A stretch of DNA of 9,626 bases from Pseudomonadota bacterium (GTDB taxonomy: Bacteria; Pseudomonadota; Alphaproteobacteria; Rhodobacterales; Rhodobacteraceae), in contig JACZTQ010000107.1 in NCBI GenBank assembly GCA_022573605.1, positions 1 to 9,626 on the forward strand. The letters are read 5' to 3'. This document shows positions 1 to 7,349 of this stretch, in pieces. Position 1 is the first letter of the stretch. The number at the start of each line of letters is the position of its first letter. The notes beneath the pieces were generated by a model, which saw nothing but the letters and a program-made list of their open reading frames with translations, was not told the origin of the DNA and searched no databases. The position numbers and the translations under genes were made by a program.

Positions 1-72
1 AAGAAGTCTCGCCGAGTCGAGTCTTCGACCGGAGTCGAATAGTCTCGCCATGTCGAGTCTTCGACCGGAGTC
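1..72. repeat. 36-bp tandem repeat at the window edge (two copies)
   Basis: Two adjacent units begin at positions 5 and 41, each starting AGTCTCGCC and containing the small palindrome GTCGAGTCTTCGAC (5-bp arms, 4-nt loop), followed by CGGAGTC. The first 32 bases agree except at two positions; the last four differ. The sequence before position 5 (AAG) is too short to show whether a further copy lies outside the window, so this may be the end of a longer array. No reading frame is associated with it. Family not recognised. Confidence 0.75.
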
Positions 73-83
73 CGGAGTCTGCA

Positions 84-111
84 ACTGATTACTGATTACT
101 GAAAACTGACA
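84..111. repeat. Heptamer tandem repeat (ACTGATT/ACTGAAA/ACTGACA)
   Basis: Four consecutive 7-base units read ACTGATT, ACTGATT, ACTGAAA and ACTGACA. The first two are identical and the others differ by two bases each. Short heptamer repeats of this sort occur in intergenic DNA of several bacterial groups and probably arise by slippage. There is no coding frame here and no obvious role. Confidence 0.7.
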
Positions 112-164
112 GCTTTTCCCCCGTGTCACCATCAAATCGGGCTGAAAAAATGCAAGTGGTTTTA

Positions 165-262
165 TGACAGCCGGTTAAAGGCGAAAATGAAGAAAAAAAA
201 GTGCTCAAAAGGTGACAAATGTGACATTTAGACACCTGGATAATTGCGATTGGAGGCTGTCA
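165..262. repeat. Short inverted repeat bounding about 98 bp
   Basis: TGACAGCC at 165-172 is matched perfectly by its reverse complement GGCTGTCA at 255-262. Extending outward, the arms agree over 12 bases with one mismatch (TTTxTGACAGCC). A third partial copy, CTGACAGC, sits at 105-112. Such an arrangement could be the ends of a miniature element or a regulatory pair, but 8-12 bp arms can also arise by chance. No target-site duplication is evident. Confidence 0.35.
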
Positions 263-470
263 GAAACGATTCGTTGGCAGTTTACCATGTCAAACAGAGT
301 ATGAAAGATACGCCAATGAACACGAAAGTGACCAATACGATGGATTCCACCAGGTTCCCGCATGGTTCAGGTCCACGCCGATGACGAAGTGGAAATCGTA
401 TAAGCAAGCGATTATGCAGGAGAATGATCGATGATCCCGGAATTTGATCTTAATACCCCAGATGGCGCGG

Positions 471-494
471 CCGGCTTTGCCGGGGCGGCGTTTT
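471..494 (+). terminator. Weak hairpin with T-run, just past the Tim44 gene
   Basis: CCGGC-TTT-GCCGG forms a 5-bp stem at 471-483. On the plus strand it is followed by a G/C-rich stretch and TTTT at 491-494. On the minus strand, the direction of the Tim44 gene that stops at 511, no T-run follows. It may aid termination in either direction, but the stem is short and the call is weak. Confidence 0.25.
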
Positions 495-510
495 GGTGGC
501 GTTTTGTCCG

Positions 511-1182
511 TCACTCGCCGGTGGCCGAGAGCAGCCAGTTCGGATCGCGCGCGCCCAGGCGGCGCGCAAAGGTCCAGACATCGGTCTGGCGGCGGACCTC
601 GTTGGGGTCGCCCTCGACCACCCTGCCCTCGGAATCGTGCACCGCGGTGACCAACTCGCCGACAAAGCGCAGGGTCAGCTCGCCCTCGCCGCTGGCGGGG
701 TCGAAAGCGGCGTTCTCGAGGCGCAGGTCGCGGACCCCGACGAAGCGGGCGTCGACGGTCAGCCCGGCCGCCTCGCGCTCGGTGATGACGCTCTCGAAGG
801 CGGCGTAGACATCGGGCTCGAGCAGGCCCTCGAGGGCATCGCGGTCGCCGGCCTCGTAGGCCATCAGGATCACTTCGTAGGCGCCGCGCGCGCCGTCGAG
901 GAAGACGCCGAGCGAGAACTCCGGCTCGGCCTCGCGCATTGCCGCCAGAGCCGCCTTGGCGGATTTCGGGATCGGGCGGCCGAGACCGGCCTCGTCGACC
1001 TCCTCCTCGGCCTCGTCCTCCGCGGCCTCGCCGGTGCGGGCCGCTCCGGCGGCGCGGTCGCGGCTCAGGTAATCCGGCGGCGACTCGTAGCCGGAGCGGG
1101 TGCCGATCACCGATTTGAGCCGGAACAGCACGAAGGCCGCGATCGCGAACAGGATTATCAGTTCGATCATCTGCGAGCTCAT
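511..1182 (-). CDS. Tim44-domain membrane-anchored protein (TimA-like)
   Basis: This is a 223-residue protein. An N-terminal hydrophobic helix (about residues 5-20, IELIILFAIAAFVLFRL) is followed by a short basic stretch and an acidic linker (about 51-65). A Tim44/Tim44-like domain then runs from about 78 to the end, including FSLGVFLDGARGAYEVILMAY, LLEPDVYAAF and the terminal DPNWLLSATGE. Bacterial members are thought to sit at the inner membrane with the domain exposed to the cytoplasm; their role is poorly known, and the name comes from the mitochondrial import-motor subunit. The start at 1182 is preferred over the in-frame ATG at 1188 because AAAAGG lies 8 bases before it and only 2 before the other. 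The gene is divergent from fxsA, a pairing common in Rhodobacterales. Confidence 0.9.
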   Translation of the reverse strand: MSSQMIELIILFAIAAFVLFRLKSVIGTRSGYESPPDYLSRDRAAGAARTGEAAEDEAEEEVDEAGLGRPIPKSAKAALAAMREAEPEFSLGVFLDGARGAYEVILMAYEAGDRDALEGLLEPDVYAAFESVITEREAAGLTVDARFVGVRDLRLENAAFDPASGEGELTLRFVGELVTAVHDSEGRVVEGDPNEVRRQTDVWTFARRLGARDPNWLLSATGE

Positions 1183-1268
1183 CGGCATTGCCTTTTCGGA
1201 TTCGCATTGGCCGCCGGCGGTCCGGCCGGGGCAGACCGGGAGCGCTGGCATGTCTCGCCTCAGCCCCC

Positions 1269-1297
1269 TATGTAAGAGCCTTGGCTGCGCAAGTCTA
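1269..1297 (-). promoter_or_regulatory. Candidate sigma-70-type promoter for the Tim44 gene
   Basis: On the minus strand TAGACT (-35, 1297-1292) is separated by 17 bases from TACATA (-10, 1274-1269). The -35 region continues as GACTTGCGC, the same wording as in the stronger ffh promoter of this window. The -10 match is poor. Transcription would start near 1262, giving a leader of about 80 nt. Confidence 0.35.
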
Positions 1298-1353
1298 TCG
1301 GGCGGGCACATTTGTCGCCGCTTCGGCGCCAAGGACAGGGAGAAAGACCCGGA

Positions 1354-1884
1354 ATGCCGCTATTTCTGTTGCTGGTCGCCGTGCCGATCGTCGAGATCGC
1401 CCTGTTCATCGAGGTCGGCGGCTGGCTCGGCCTGTGGCCGACCATCGCCATCGTCATCCTGACCGCCGCCATCGGCACCGTGCTGCTGCGGGCCCAGGGG
1501 CTGGCCACGCTGGGCGAATTGCAGCGCCGGCTTGGCGCGGGCGAGGATCCCAGCTCGACCCTGGCCCACGGGGCGATGATCCTGGTGGCGGGGGTGCTGC
1601 TGCTGACGCCGGGGTTTTTCACCGACGCGGTCGGGTTCGCGCTGCTGACGCCGCCGGTGCGCGCCGCGGCGATCCGTCTGGCGATCCGCTTCGCCCGGTC
1701 GCGGATGACGCAGGTGCATATGGGCATCCGCACGGGCGCGGGCGGGCGGCGCGGGCCGGCGCCCCCCGGAACCGTCGATGGCGAATACCAGGTCGTGGAT
1801 CCCGAGGACGGCGGACCCGAGGACGGCGCGCCGCCCGGCGGCAGCGGCTGGACCCGGGTGCCGGGGGAGAGGCGCGAGAGCTGA
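1354..1884 (+). CDS. fxsA: FxsA family membrane protein
   Basis: This 176-residue protein matches the FxsA family. Two hydrophobic segments at the N-terminus (about 2-20 and 24-45) contain PIVEIALFIEVGGWLGLWPT. The characteristic stretch LLLTPGFFTDAVGFALLTPP (residues 82-101) follows, after HGAMILVAGV. FxsA in E. coli is an inner-membrane protein whose overproduction relieves phage T7 exclusion by the F plasmid; its normal role is unknown. After about residue 123 the tail is Gly/Pro/Asp-rich and probably disordered, as in many alphaproteobacterial members. The start at 1354 fits the family's MPLFLLL opening and follows AGGGAG at 1337-1342, a rather long spacing; an ATG 14 codons upstream adds only non-conserved residues. 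The gene is divergent from the Tim44 gene and converges on rplS. Confidence 0.93.
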   Translation: MPLFLLLVAVPIVEIALFIEVGGWLGLWPTIAIVILTAAIGTVLLRAQGLATLGELQRRLGAGEDPSSTLAHGAMILVAGVLLLTPGFFTDAVGFALLTPPVRAAAIRLAIRFARSRMTQVHMGIRTGAGGRRGPAPPGTVDGEYQVVDPEDGGPEDGAPPGGSGWTRVPGERRES

Positions 1885-2079
1885 TTTTGTCCCGATTGCC
1901 GCCCGCGCGAAGCGCGTGGCGGTGTCAGGGGGTGGGGGTGGGGCCGCCGCGCTTCCCGAGGGGCGCGCGCCGGCGCGCGGCCCGAGGGGTGCGATTGGGA
2001 AAGCGCGGGGCGACGGTGCGCAGGATGCGCACCCTACACTTGCCTGTCCCGGATCAGCCCCGCTTCGCGCGGCCCGAGC
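1885..2079. other. Palindrome-rich gap between convergent fxsA and rplS
   Basis: No gene is seen in this gap. It holds a bulged hairpin at 1899-1922 (CCGCC+CGCG pairing CGCG+GGCGG around CGAAG), a G-run block at 1928-1943 (runs of 5, 5 and 4 G split by single T), a perfect 16-bp palindrome CGCGCGCCGGCGCGCG at 1964-1979 flanked by CCCGAGGGG direct repeats, and the repeat hairpin listed separately at 2015-2033. None is followed by a T-run, so a classical intrinsic terminator is not shown, although the stacked hairpins could slow polymerase arriving from either side. Confidence 0.6.
2015..2033. repeat. REP-like palindrome GTGCGCA hairpin
   Basis: GGTGCGCAGGATGCGCACC is a perfect 8-bp inverted repeat with a GGA loop, followed by CTAC. 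From memory, motifs of the type GTAGGGTGCGC...GCGCACC are dispersed in intergenic DNA of many proteobacteria. Its copy number in this genome cannot be judged from one window. Its place after the ribosomal operon could also let it protect or end the transcript. Confidence 0.6.
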
Positions 2080-2469
2080 CTACTCGGCCGTTGCGCGGTC
2101 CTTCTTCGGCCGGTAGTTGGTCTTCTCGACGATGCGGGCCTTCTTGCCCCGGCGCGAGCGCAGGTAGTAGAGCTTGGCCCGGCGCACCCGGCCGCGGCGC
2201 ACCACGGTGATCGCGTCGATCTGCGGTGAGTAGAGCGGAAAGACCCGCTCCACCCCCTCGCCGAACGAGATCTTGCGCACCGTGAACGAGGCGCCCAGCG
2301 TCGCGCCGCCCTTGCGGCTGATGCACACGCCCTCGTAGTTCTGGATCCGGGTGCGGGTGCCCTCGGTGACCCTGAAGCCGACCCGCACGGTGTCGCCGGG
2401 GGAAAAATCGGGGATCTCCTTGCCCAGTTCCTCGATATGCTCGGCCTCGAGCTGTTGCAGCAGGTTCAT
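2080..2469 (-). CDS. rplS: 50S ribosomal protein L19
   Basis: This 129-residue protein is full length for L19, which lies at the interface of the two ribosomal subunits. It shows the family's [24 protein letters not shown] (residues 24-47), [19 protein letters not shown] (64-82) and the basic [14 protein letters not shown] (91-104). The C-terminal tail [12 protein letters not shown] is short. The start ATG overlaps the trmD stop as ATGA (2466-2469), and AAGGA lies 9 bases upstream inside trmD, so translation is probably coupled. It is the last gene of the operon here. No rpmE follows; instead fxsA faces it. The stop codon lies in a small hairpin (CCGAG-TAGG-CTCGG on the coding strand). Confidence 0.98.
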   Translation of the reverse strand: MNLLQQLEAEHIEELGKEIPDFSPGDTVRVGFRVTEGTRTRIQNYEGVCISRKGGATLGASFTVRKISFGEGVERVFPLYSPQIDAITVVRRGRVRRAKLYYLRSRRGKKARIVEKTNYRPKKDRATAE

Positions 2470-3356
2470 CGCTCGTCGTCCTTCGTCTGCCCGCCGTTTG
2501 CGGCGGAGGTTGGCGCGCCCATCTGCTCTCGGTCTCCATCGGCAGCCCCCTCGCCTTGCAAGGTATGGGCCCGCCAGAGGTCGGGACGACGTTGCTTGGT
2601 CAGCCTTTCGGCCTGGGAGAGCCGCCACTCGGCGATCCTGGCGTGATGGCCGGAGAGGAGAACCTCCGGTATCGCGCGCCCCTCCCAGACCTGGGGCCTG
2701 GTATAGTGCGGGTGCTCCAGCAGCCCCCGCGAGAAACTTTCCTCGACCACGCTGGCCTCGTTGCCCAGAACCCCGGGCAGGAGCCGCACCGCCGCGTCGA
2801 TCAGCGCCATCGCCGGGATCTCGCCGCCGGTGAGCACGAAATCGCCGATCGAGACCTCCTCGACCCGGCGCGCCTCCAGCACCCGCTGGTCGATGCCCTC
2901 GAAACGGCCGCACAGAAGCGTCATCCCCTCGCCCGCGGCCAGTTCCCGCACACGCGCCTGGGTCAGAGGCCGCCCGCGTGGGGACAGACAAATCACAGGC
3001 CAACGCGCCCTGTCATCAGGTGCATCCGCCTGCGCATGATCGATCGCCGCCGCCACCACATCGGGTTTCATCACCATCCCCGGCCCGCCACCAGCGGGGG
3101 TGTCGTCGACAGTGCGGTGCTTATTACGCGCAAATTCGCGGATGTCCAGCACTTCCAGCGACCAGATTCGTGCCGCCAAAGCCTTGCCGATCAGCGAGGC
3201 ATCGAGGGCGCCGGGGAACATCTCCGGCAGGATCGTCAGCACCTTGACCCGGAACCCGCCCGCCGCCACCTGGTCCTGCATCAGGGGCCGCGGCTGGGCG
3301 CTGGCACGGGGCTGGAACATGCCCTGCGAGCGGGGTTTTTGGGGGTCACCCGCCAT
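2466..3356 (-). CDS. trmD: tRNA (guanine(37)-N(1))-methyltransferase
   Basis: TrmD methylates N1 of G37 beside the anticodon using S-adenosylmethionine and so prevents +1 frameshifting. The trefoil-knot SPOUT domain is intact: [17 protein letters not shown] (80-96), [13 protein letters not shown] (147-159), [11 protein letters not shown] (169-179) and [17 protein letters not shown] (192-208). [10 protein letters not shown] (212-221) follows at the linker. At 296 residues it is longer than the usual 230-250 because of about 35 extra residues before [10 protein letters not shown] and a polar C-terminal tail of about 30 residues (from GEGAAD). The start at 3356 overlaps the preceding gene by 11 bases; internal ATGs at codons 13 and 26 are alternatives, and the extra N-terminal segment is not conserved. 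The gene ends in an ATGA overlap with rplS. Confidence 0.97.
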   Translation of the reverse strand: MAGDPQKPRSQGMFQPRASAQPRPLMQDQVAAGGFRVKVLTILPEMFPGALDASLIGKALAARIWSLEVLDIREFARNKHRTVDDTPAGGGPGMVMKPDVVAAAIDHAQADAPDDRARWPVICLSPRGRPLTQARVRELAAGEGMTLLCGRFEGIDQRVLEARRVEEVSIGDFVLTGGEIPAMALIDAAVRLLPGVLGNEASVVEESFSRGLLEHPHYTRPQVWEGRAIPEVLLSGHHARIAEWRLSQAERLTKQRRPDLWRAHTLQGEGAADGDREQMGAPTSAANGGQTKDDER

Positions 3357-3654
3357 CCGCCCCGCCGCCCTCGTCCCTCAGCGCCATCAGGCGCTCGGCC
3401 GCCCCGGTGGCCATGCCCGGACGGCGCTGCAACCCCATCTGCTCGCACTCGATCCAGCGCAGATAGGCGGCGATGCGCTCCACCGTGGCCGACCGGTCGG
3501 TGACCAGCGCGTGCAACTCGCGGGCCACCGCGTCGTAGTCGTCCGGCGTGCCCGGCGCGTCCGCAAGCCCCATCGGATCCCAGTCGCGCAGCAGCACCTC
3601 GCGGATGCGGGCGAACAGGTGCTTGGGGCTGTCCTTGTCGGGGCGAGGGCTCAT
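3346..3654 (-). CDS. Conserved-looking small protein between rimM and trmD
   Basis: This 102-residue cytosolic protein has no signal peptide or membrane segment. Its core reads [20 protein letters not shown] (13-32), [14 protein letters not shown] (37-50) and [16 protein letters not shown] (60-75), probably three helices. From memory this resembles a family of short uncharacterised proteins with the pattern LLREWDPxGVxDxP..DEYD...IE...MGL; I cannot confirm the family without a search and assign no function. The ending DEGGGADGG is low in complexity. Its start overlaps the rimM stop as ATGA and has a strong GGGAGGAG ribosome-binding site 8 bases upstream. Its end overlaps trmD by 11 bases, so it is translated as part of the RNA-maturation block. 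The gene looks real, with codon use like its neighbours. Confidence 0.85.
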   Translation of the reverse strand: MSPRPDKDSPKHLFARIREVLLRDWDPMGLADAPGTPDDYDAVARELHALVTDRSATVERIAAYLRWIECEQMGLQRRPGMATGAAERLMALRDEGGGADGG

Positions 3655-4196
3655 GGGTCGGGCTCCTCCCGGTCCTGTTTTAGGTCCAGCGTGCCTTCCG
3701 GCGGGTCGGCGACGATCCGCCCGGCGGCGATATCGACCCTCGGCACCGCCGCGCCGGTGAAGGGGATCAGCACCATCGCGCCGCCCGGCCCCGTGACCTC
3801 CAGCATATCGCCGGCGCCGTGGTCATGGATAGCCCGAACCCGCCCGATCTCCGCCCCCCCGGTATCGACCACCGTCAGGCCGATCAGGTCGGCGTGGTAG
3901 AACTCGTCCTCGGCCAGGGCGGGCAGCTTGTCGCGCCGGGCGTAGAGCCGGGTGCCCTTCAGTGCCTCCGCCTCCTCGCGGCTGGCGACGCCTTCGATCC
4001 GGGCGGCGAAACCGCCCTTCACCGGCCGGGTGATCGAGAGGGTGAATTGCCGCGTCCCGTCCTCGGTGGTCAGCGGCCCGTAGCCGGCAATCGCCTCGGG
4101 CTCGGCGCAGAACGACTTGATCCGCGCCTCGCCCCGGACCCCGAAGGCCCCGGCGACGGCGCCGACGCAGACCAGCTTGTCAGCCTTGTCCGGCAT
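3651..4196 (-). CDS. rimM: Ribosome maturation factor RimM
   Basis: RimM binds ribosomal protein S19 in the 30S head and helps late 16S rRNA maturation. The 181-residue protein has the usual two parts. The N-terminal RimM domain starts [21 protein letters not shown] (9-29) and reaches [11 protein letters not shown] (84-94). A PRC-barrel domain (about 97-172) contains [20 protein letters not shown] and [14 protein letters not shown]. The start at 4196 follows GAGGTGA about 7 bases upstream. A gap of 79 bases separates it from rpsP and includes a weak hairpin CGATC-ACAAC-GATCG at 4250-4264. It ends in an ATGA overlap with the small uncharacterised gene. Confidence 0.97.
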   Translation of the reverse strand: MPDKADKLVCVGAVAGAFGVRGEARIKSFCAEPEAIAGYGPLTTEDGTRQFTLSITRPVKGGFAARIEGVASREEAEALKGTRLYARRDKLPALAEDEFYHADLIGLTVVDTGGAEIGRVRAIHDHGAGDMLEVTGPGGAMVLIPFTGAAVPRVDIAAGRIVADPPEGTLDLKQDREEPDP

Positions 4197-4275
4197 GGCC
4201 AGTCACCTCGCCTTGACGCCGATACACCCGCCCCCCGGCGGCGCAGCCCCGATCACAACGATCGAGGCGCCACGA

Positions 4276-4815
4276 TTACTCTGCCGCGGCCTCCTTGGCT
4301 GCGGTTTTCCCGGCCGGTTCCCCGGCGGGGGGCTCGACGGCGGGCTCTTGCGCCGGCTCCTCGGCGGGAGCAGCGACGGCCTCCTCGGCGGGCTCCTCCG
4401 CCGGCATCTCGGCAACGGCTTCCTCCGCCGGCTCCCCGGCGGGCGCAGCGGCGGGCGCAGTGGCGGCCTCGGTGGCGGCCTCGGCCTTGGCCGCCTTCTC
4501 CGCGGCGCGCTTCTTCGCCTTCTCGCCCGGCTCCCCCTGCTTGGGGTTGGCGCGGGTGGTGGCGGGCACCACCCCGGCGGCCTCGAGCATACGCCGGATG
4601 CGGTCGGTCGGCTGCGCGCCCTGGCCCATCCAGTACTGGATGCGCTCGACGTTCATCGTCACCCGCGCCTCCGAATCCTTCGGCAGCAGCGGGTTGTAGG
4701 TGCCCAGCCGCTCGATGAAGCGCCCGTCGCGGGGCATCCGGCTGTCGGCGGCGACGATGCGGTAGAAGGGGCGCTTCTTGGAACCGCCGCGGGCTAGTCT
4801 GATCTTCATGGCCAT
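4276..4815 (-). CDS. rpsP: 30S ribosomal protein S16 with long Ala/Pro/Glu tail
   Basis: Residues 1-82 are canonical S16: [49 protein letters not shown] and the helix [23 protein letters not shown]16 is a 30S body protein needed for correct 16S folding. Most bacterial S16 proteins have about 80-90 residues. This one has 179, because of a Lys/Ala-rich segment (about 98-120) and then a Pro/Ala/Glu-rich tail with imperfect repeats of [11 protein letters not shown] type (129-168) that ends basic-mixed ([11 protein letters not shown]). Tails are common in alphaproteobacterial S16, but this is at the long end as I recall it. AAGGAG at 4825-4830 lies 9 bases before the ATG at 4815; the ATG at codon 3 is less likely. 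Confidence 0.97.
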   Translation of the reverse strand: MAMKIRLARGGSKKRPFYRIVAADSRMPRDGRFIERLGTYNPLLPKDSEARVTMNVERIQYWMGQGAQPTDRIRRMLEAAGVVPATTRANPKQGEPGEKAKKRAAEKAAKAEAATEAATAPAAAPAGEPAEEAVAEMPAEEPAEEAVAAPAEEPAQEPAVEPPAGEPAGKTAAKEAAAE

Positions 4816-4880
4816 GGTCGATGTCTCCTTGGAGGTGAGCCGTTGGGTCCCGCTGTCAGAGGGTCATTTCCGGCAGGGGG

Positions 4881-5177
4881 TCAGTTCTGGAACTTCCGAT
4901 GGTGGTGGATCACTTCATCGACGATGAAGCGCATGAACTTCTTGGCGAATTCCGGGTCGAGCCCGGACTCCACGGCGAGCCGCTCCAGCCGGGCGATCTG
5001 GACCGCCTCGCGGGCCGGATCCGCCGGCGGCAGACCGTGCCCGGCCTTGAGCTTGCCGACCTCCTGGGTGCAGCGGAAGCGCTCGGCCAGGGTATGGACC
5101 AGCACCGCGTCGAGATTGTCGATCGAGCGGCGCAGCTCCCCGAGGAGCTCCTGCGCCCGGGTTTCGTCGTCGGTCAT
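4881..5177 (-). CDS. Chorismate mutase, AroQ type (monofunctional)
   Basis: This 98-residue all-helical enzyme of the AroQ class converts chorismate to prephenate on the way to phenylalanine and tyrosine. Expected binding residues are visible: RRSIDNLD (16-23), the Arg of LAERF (33), the Lys residues of VGKLK (40-44) and the ADPAREAVQIARLE segment (52-65). No prephenate dehydratase or dehydrogenase domain is attached. The start at 5177 (MTDDE...) has GAGGGG 7 bases upstream. An in-frame ATG at 5192 would overlap the ffh stop as ATGA but has a weak ribosome-binding site, so either is possible. A metabolic gene sits here inside a translation/SRP operon, an order I recall from Rhodobacterales. 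The protein ends in the polar HHHRKFQN. Confidence 0.92.
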   Translation of the reverse strand: MTDDETRAQELLGELRRSIDNLDAVLVHTLAERFRCTQEVGKLKAGHGLPPADPAREAVQIARLERLAVESGLDPEFAKKFMRFIVDEVIHHHRKFQN

Positions 5178-5188
5178 GCCCCGGCCCC

Positions 5189-6679
<1,491 letters not shown>

Positions 6680-6743
6680 GGGCCGCTCCTGACCAGACAA
6701 ACACTTAGCGCGCCGGTGGGCGCAACGCGCTGACCGGCGGCGA

Positions 6744-6782
6744 TCCCGGGTCATCCGGGACCGGAAGCGTCATCACTTCCGG
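6744..6782 (-). promoter_or_regulatory. Two adjacent hairpins in the ffh leader
   Basis: CCGGAAG/CTTCCGG (6761-6767 and 6776-6782, 8-nt loop) and TCCCGG/CCGGGA (6744-6749 and 6755-6760, 5-nt loop) are perfect and adjoin each other. They lie downstream of the predicted ffh promoter, so they would be transcribed in a leader of about 105 nt. Neither has a T-run. They may affect leader stability or expression; no riboswitch class is recognised. Confidence 0.4.
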
Positions 6783-6791
6783 AATGGCGGC

Positions 6792-6820
6792 GATCTAGCC
6801 TCAAAGGGGGCGCAAGTCAA
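6792..6820 (-). promoter_or_regulatory. Sigma-70-type promoter of the ffh-rplS operon
   Basis: On the minus strand TTGACT (-35, 6820-6815) is followed after exactly 17 bases by TAGATC (-10, 6797-6792). The -35 continues as TTGACTTGCGC, a wording typical of alphaproteobacterial housekeeping promoters. The predicted start is near 6785. No other equally good promoter is seen within the operon, although the gaps before rpsP and rimM could hide one. Confidence 0.7.
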
Positions 6821-6850
6821 CCGGCGCGGCAATCGCGCAACGCGCCGCAA

Positions 6851-6864
6851 TTGACACGGGTCAA
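6851..6864 (+). promoter_or_regulatory. FNR/FnrL-type binding site upstream of the stress gene
   Basis: TTGACACGGGTCAA is a perfect TTGAC-N4-GTCAA palindrome, close to the FNR-family consensus TTGAT-N4-ATCAA and to the TTGAC-type half-sites reported for alphaproteobacterial FnrL. Its centre at 6857.5 is 41.5 bases before position 6899, the start predicted from the -10 box at 6887-6892. That is the classic class II activator position. This implies induction of the universal stress gene when oxygen is low. A CRP-type site is unlikely, because the half-site is TTGAC rather than TGTGA. Confidence 0.65.
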
Positions 6865-6886
6865 GGCGGCGCGCCGCGTTCCGCCG

Positions 6887-6892
6887 CAGAAT
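6887..6892 (+). promoter_or_regulatory. Candidate -10 box of the stress gene
   Basis: CAGAAT matches four of six bases of the TATAAT consensus. It lies where an FNR-activated class II promoter needs it relative to the palindrome at 6851-6864. There is no good -35 hexamer, which is usual for activator-dependent promoters. The leader would be about 20 nt and includes AGAGG before the start codon. Confidence 0.45.
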
Positions 6893-6918
6893 CGCCTGCA
6901 ACAATACAGAGGCACACC

Positions 6919-7308
6919 ATGTTCAAGAACATCCTGATCCCGGTCGATCTCGACACTCCGGAGGCCGCCGCCAAGGCGATGGAGGTCGCCAGGGCGATGG
7001 CGCGCGCCGAGGGCGCCTCGCTGACCGTGATCAGCGTCCAGCCCATCGTCGTCGACGAGAGCGGCACGCCGCCGCCCGATTACCAGCCGAAGCTGGACGC
7101 CTATCTGGTCAAGCATGGCGGAGGCATCAAGGGCGTGCTGAAGCTCGGCGGCTCGATCTCGGGCGAGATCAGGTACACCGCCGAGGAACTCGGCTGCGAC
7201 CTGATCGTGATGGGCTCGCACGACCCCCATTTCACCGACTACCTGATCGGCTCCAACGCCGCCCACGTGGCGCTCCACACCCCCTGCTCGGTGCTGGTGG
7301 TGCGCTAG
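6919..7308 (+). CDS. Universal stress protein, UspF/UspG-like
   Basis: This 129-residue protein is a single Usp domain of alpha/beta Rossmann-like fold. It opens MFKNILIPVDLD, has DLIVMGSHDPHFTDYLIGSN (94-113) and ends CSVLVVR. The GSH...GSN residues form the ATP-binding loop, but the usual G-x-x-G is GSHD here. The stretch GSHDPHFTDYLIGSNAAHV strongly recalls E. coli UspF/UspG (SHRPDITTYLLGSNAAAV) rather than UspA. Such proteins are cytoplasmic and linked to survival under stress or oxygen limitation. The start has AGAGG 6 bases upstream. An FNR-type palindrome and -10 box precede it. It is divergent from ffh and faces the MFS gene. Confidence 0.94.
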   Translation: MFKNILIPVDLDTPEAAAKAMEVARAMARAEGASLTVISVQPIVVDESGTPPPDYQPKLDAYLVKHGGGIKGVLKLGGSISGEIRYTAEELGCDLIVMGSHDPHFTDYLIGSNAAHVALHTPCSVLVVR

Positions 7309-7349
7309 AGGTTGCCGCCCCGGCGCAACGCGCCGCTCATGTTGAACCG

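Larger units (their letters stand above)
112..510. other. A/T-rich intergenic stretch without a convincing gene
   Basis: This stretch holds runs of A (about 146-151 and 192-200) and is visibly poorer in G/C than everything to its right. Only tiny open frames are present, such as a 14-codon frame at 187 and a 27-codon frame at 301. A frame on the minus strand ends near 290 and would encode a short hydrophobic segment, but it has no ATG. An imperfect palindrome at 211-236 has the core AAATGT-G-ACATTT (217-229), overlaps two GTGACA direct repeats, and is flanked by GGTG/CACC. The base composition suggests foreign or decaying DNA, but this is inference. Confidence 0.6.

Noticed and set aside
187..231. 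14-codon frame MKKKKCSKGDKCDI with AAAGG just upstream
   Set aside because: The ribosome-binding site is plausible, but a 14-residue peptide in A-rich DNA is expected by chance and no leader-peptide context is visible.
288..370. Minus-strand hydrophobic segment VESIVLVTFVFIGVSFILCL ending near 288
   Set aside because: It looks like a membrane helix, but the frame has no ATG and no clear ribosome-binding site, and lies in repeat-rich non-coding DNA. It could be a remnant of a small membrane protein, but it cannot be supported.
290..1207. 305-codon minus-strand frame overlapping the Tim44 gene
   Set aside because: It is Arg/Gly/Pro-rich, overlaps the real gene in another frame and shows no recognisable domain; it is a high-GC shadow frame.
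6680..6754. ATG at 6754 as the ffh start
   Set aside because: It would lie 25 codons upstream of the conserved FETLSQRLSG opening and has no ribosome-binding site, while GTG at 6679 is preceded by AGGAG at 7 bases.
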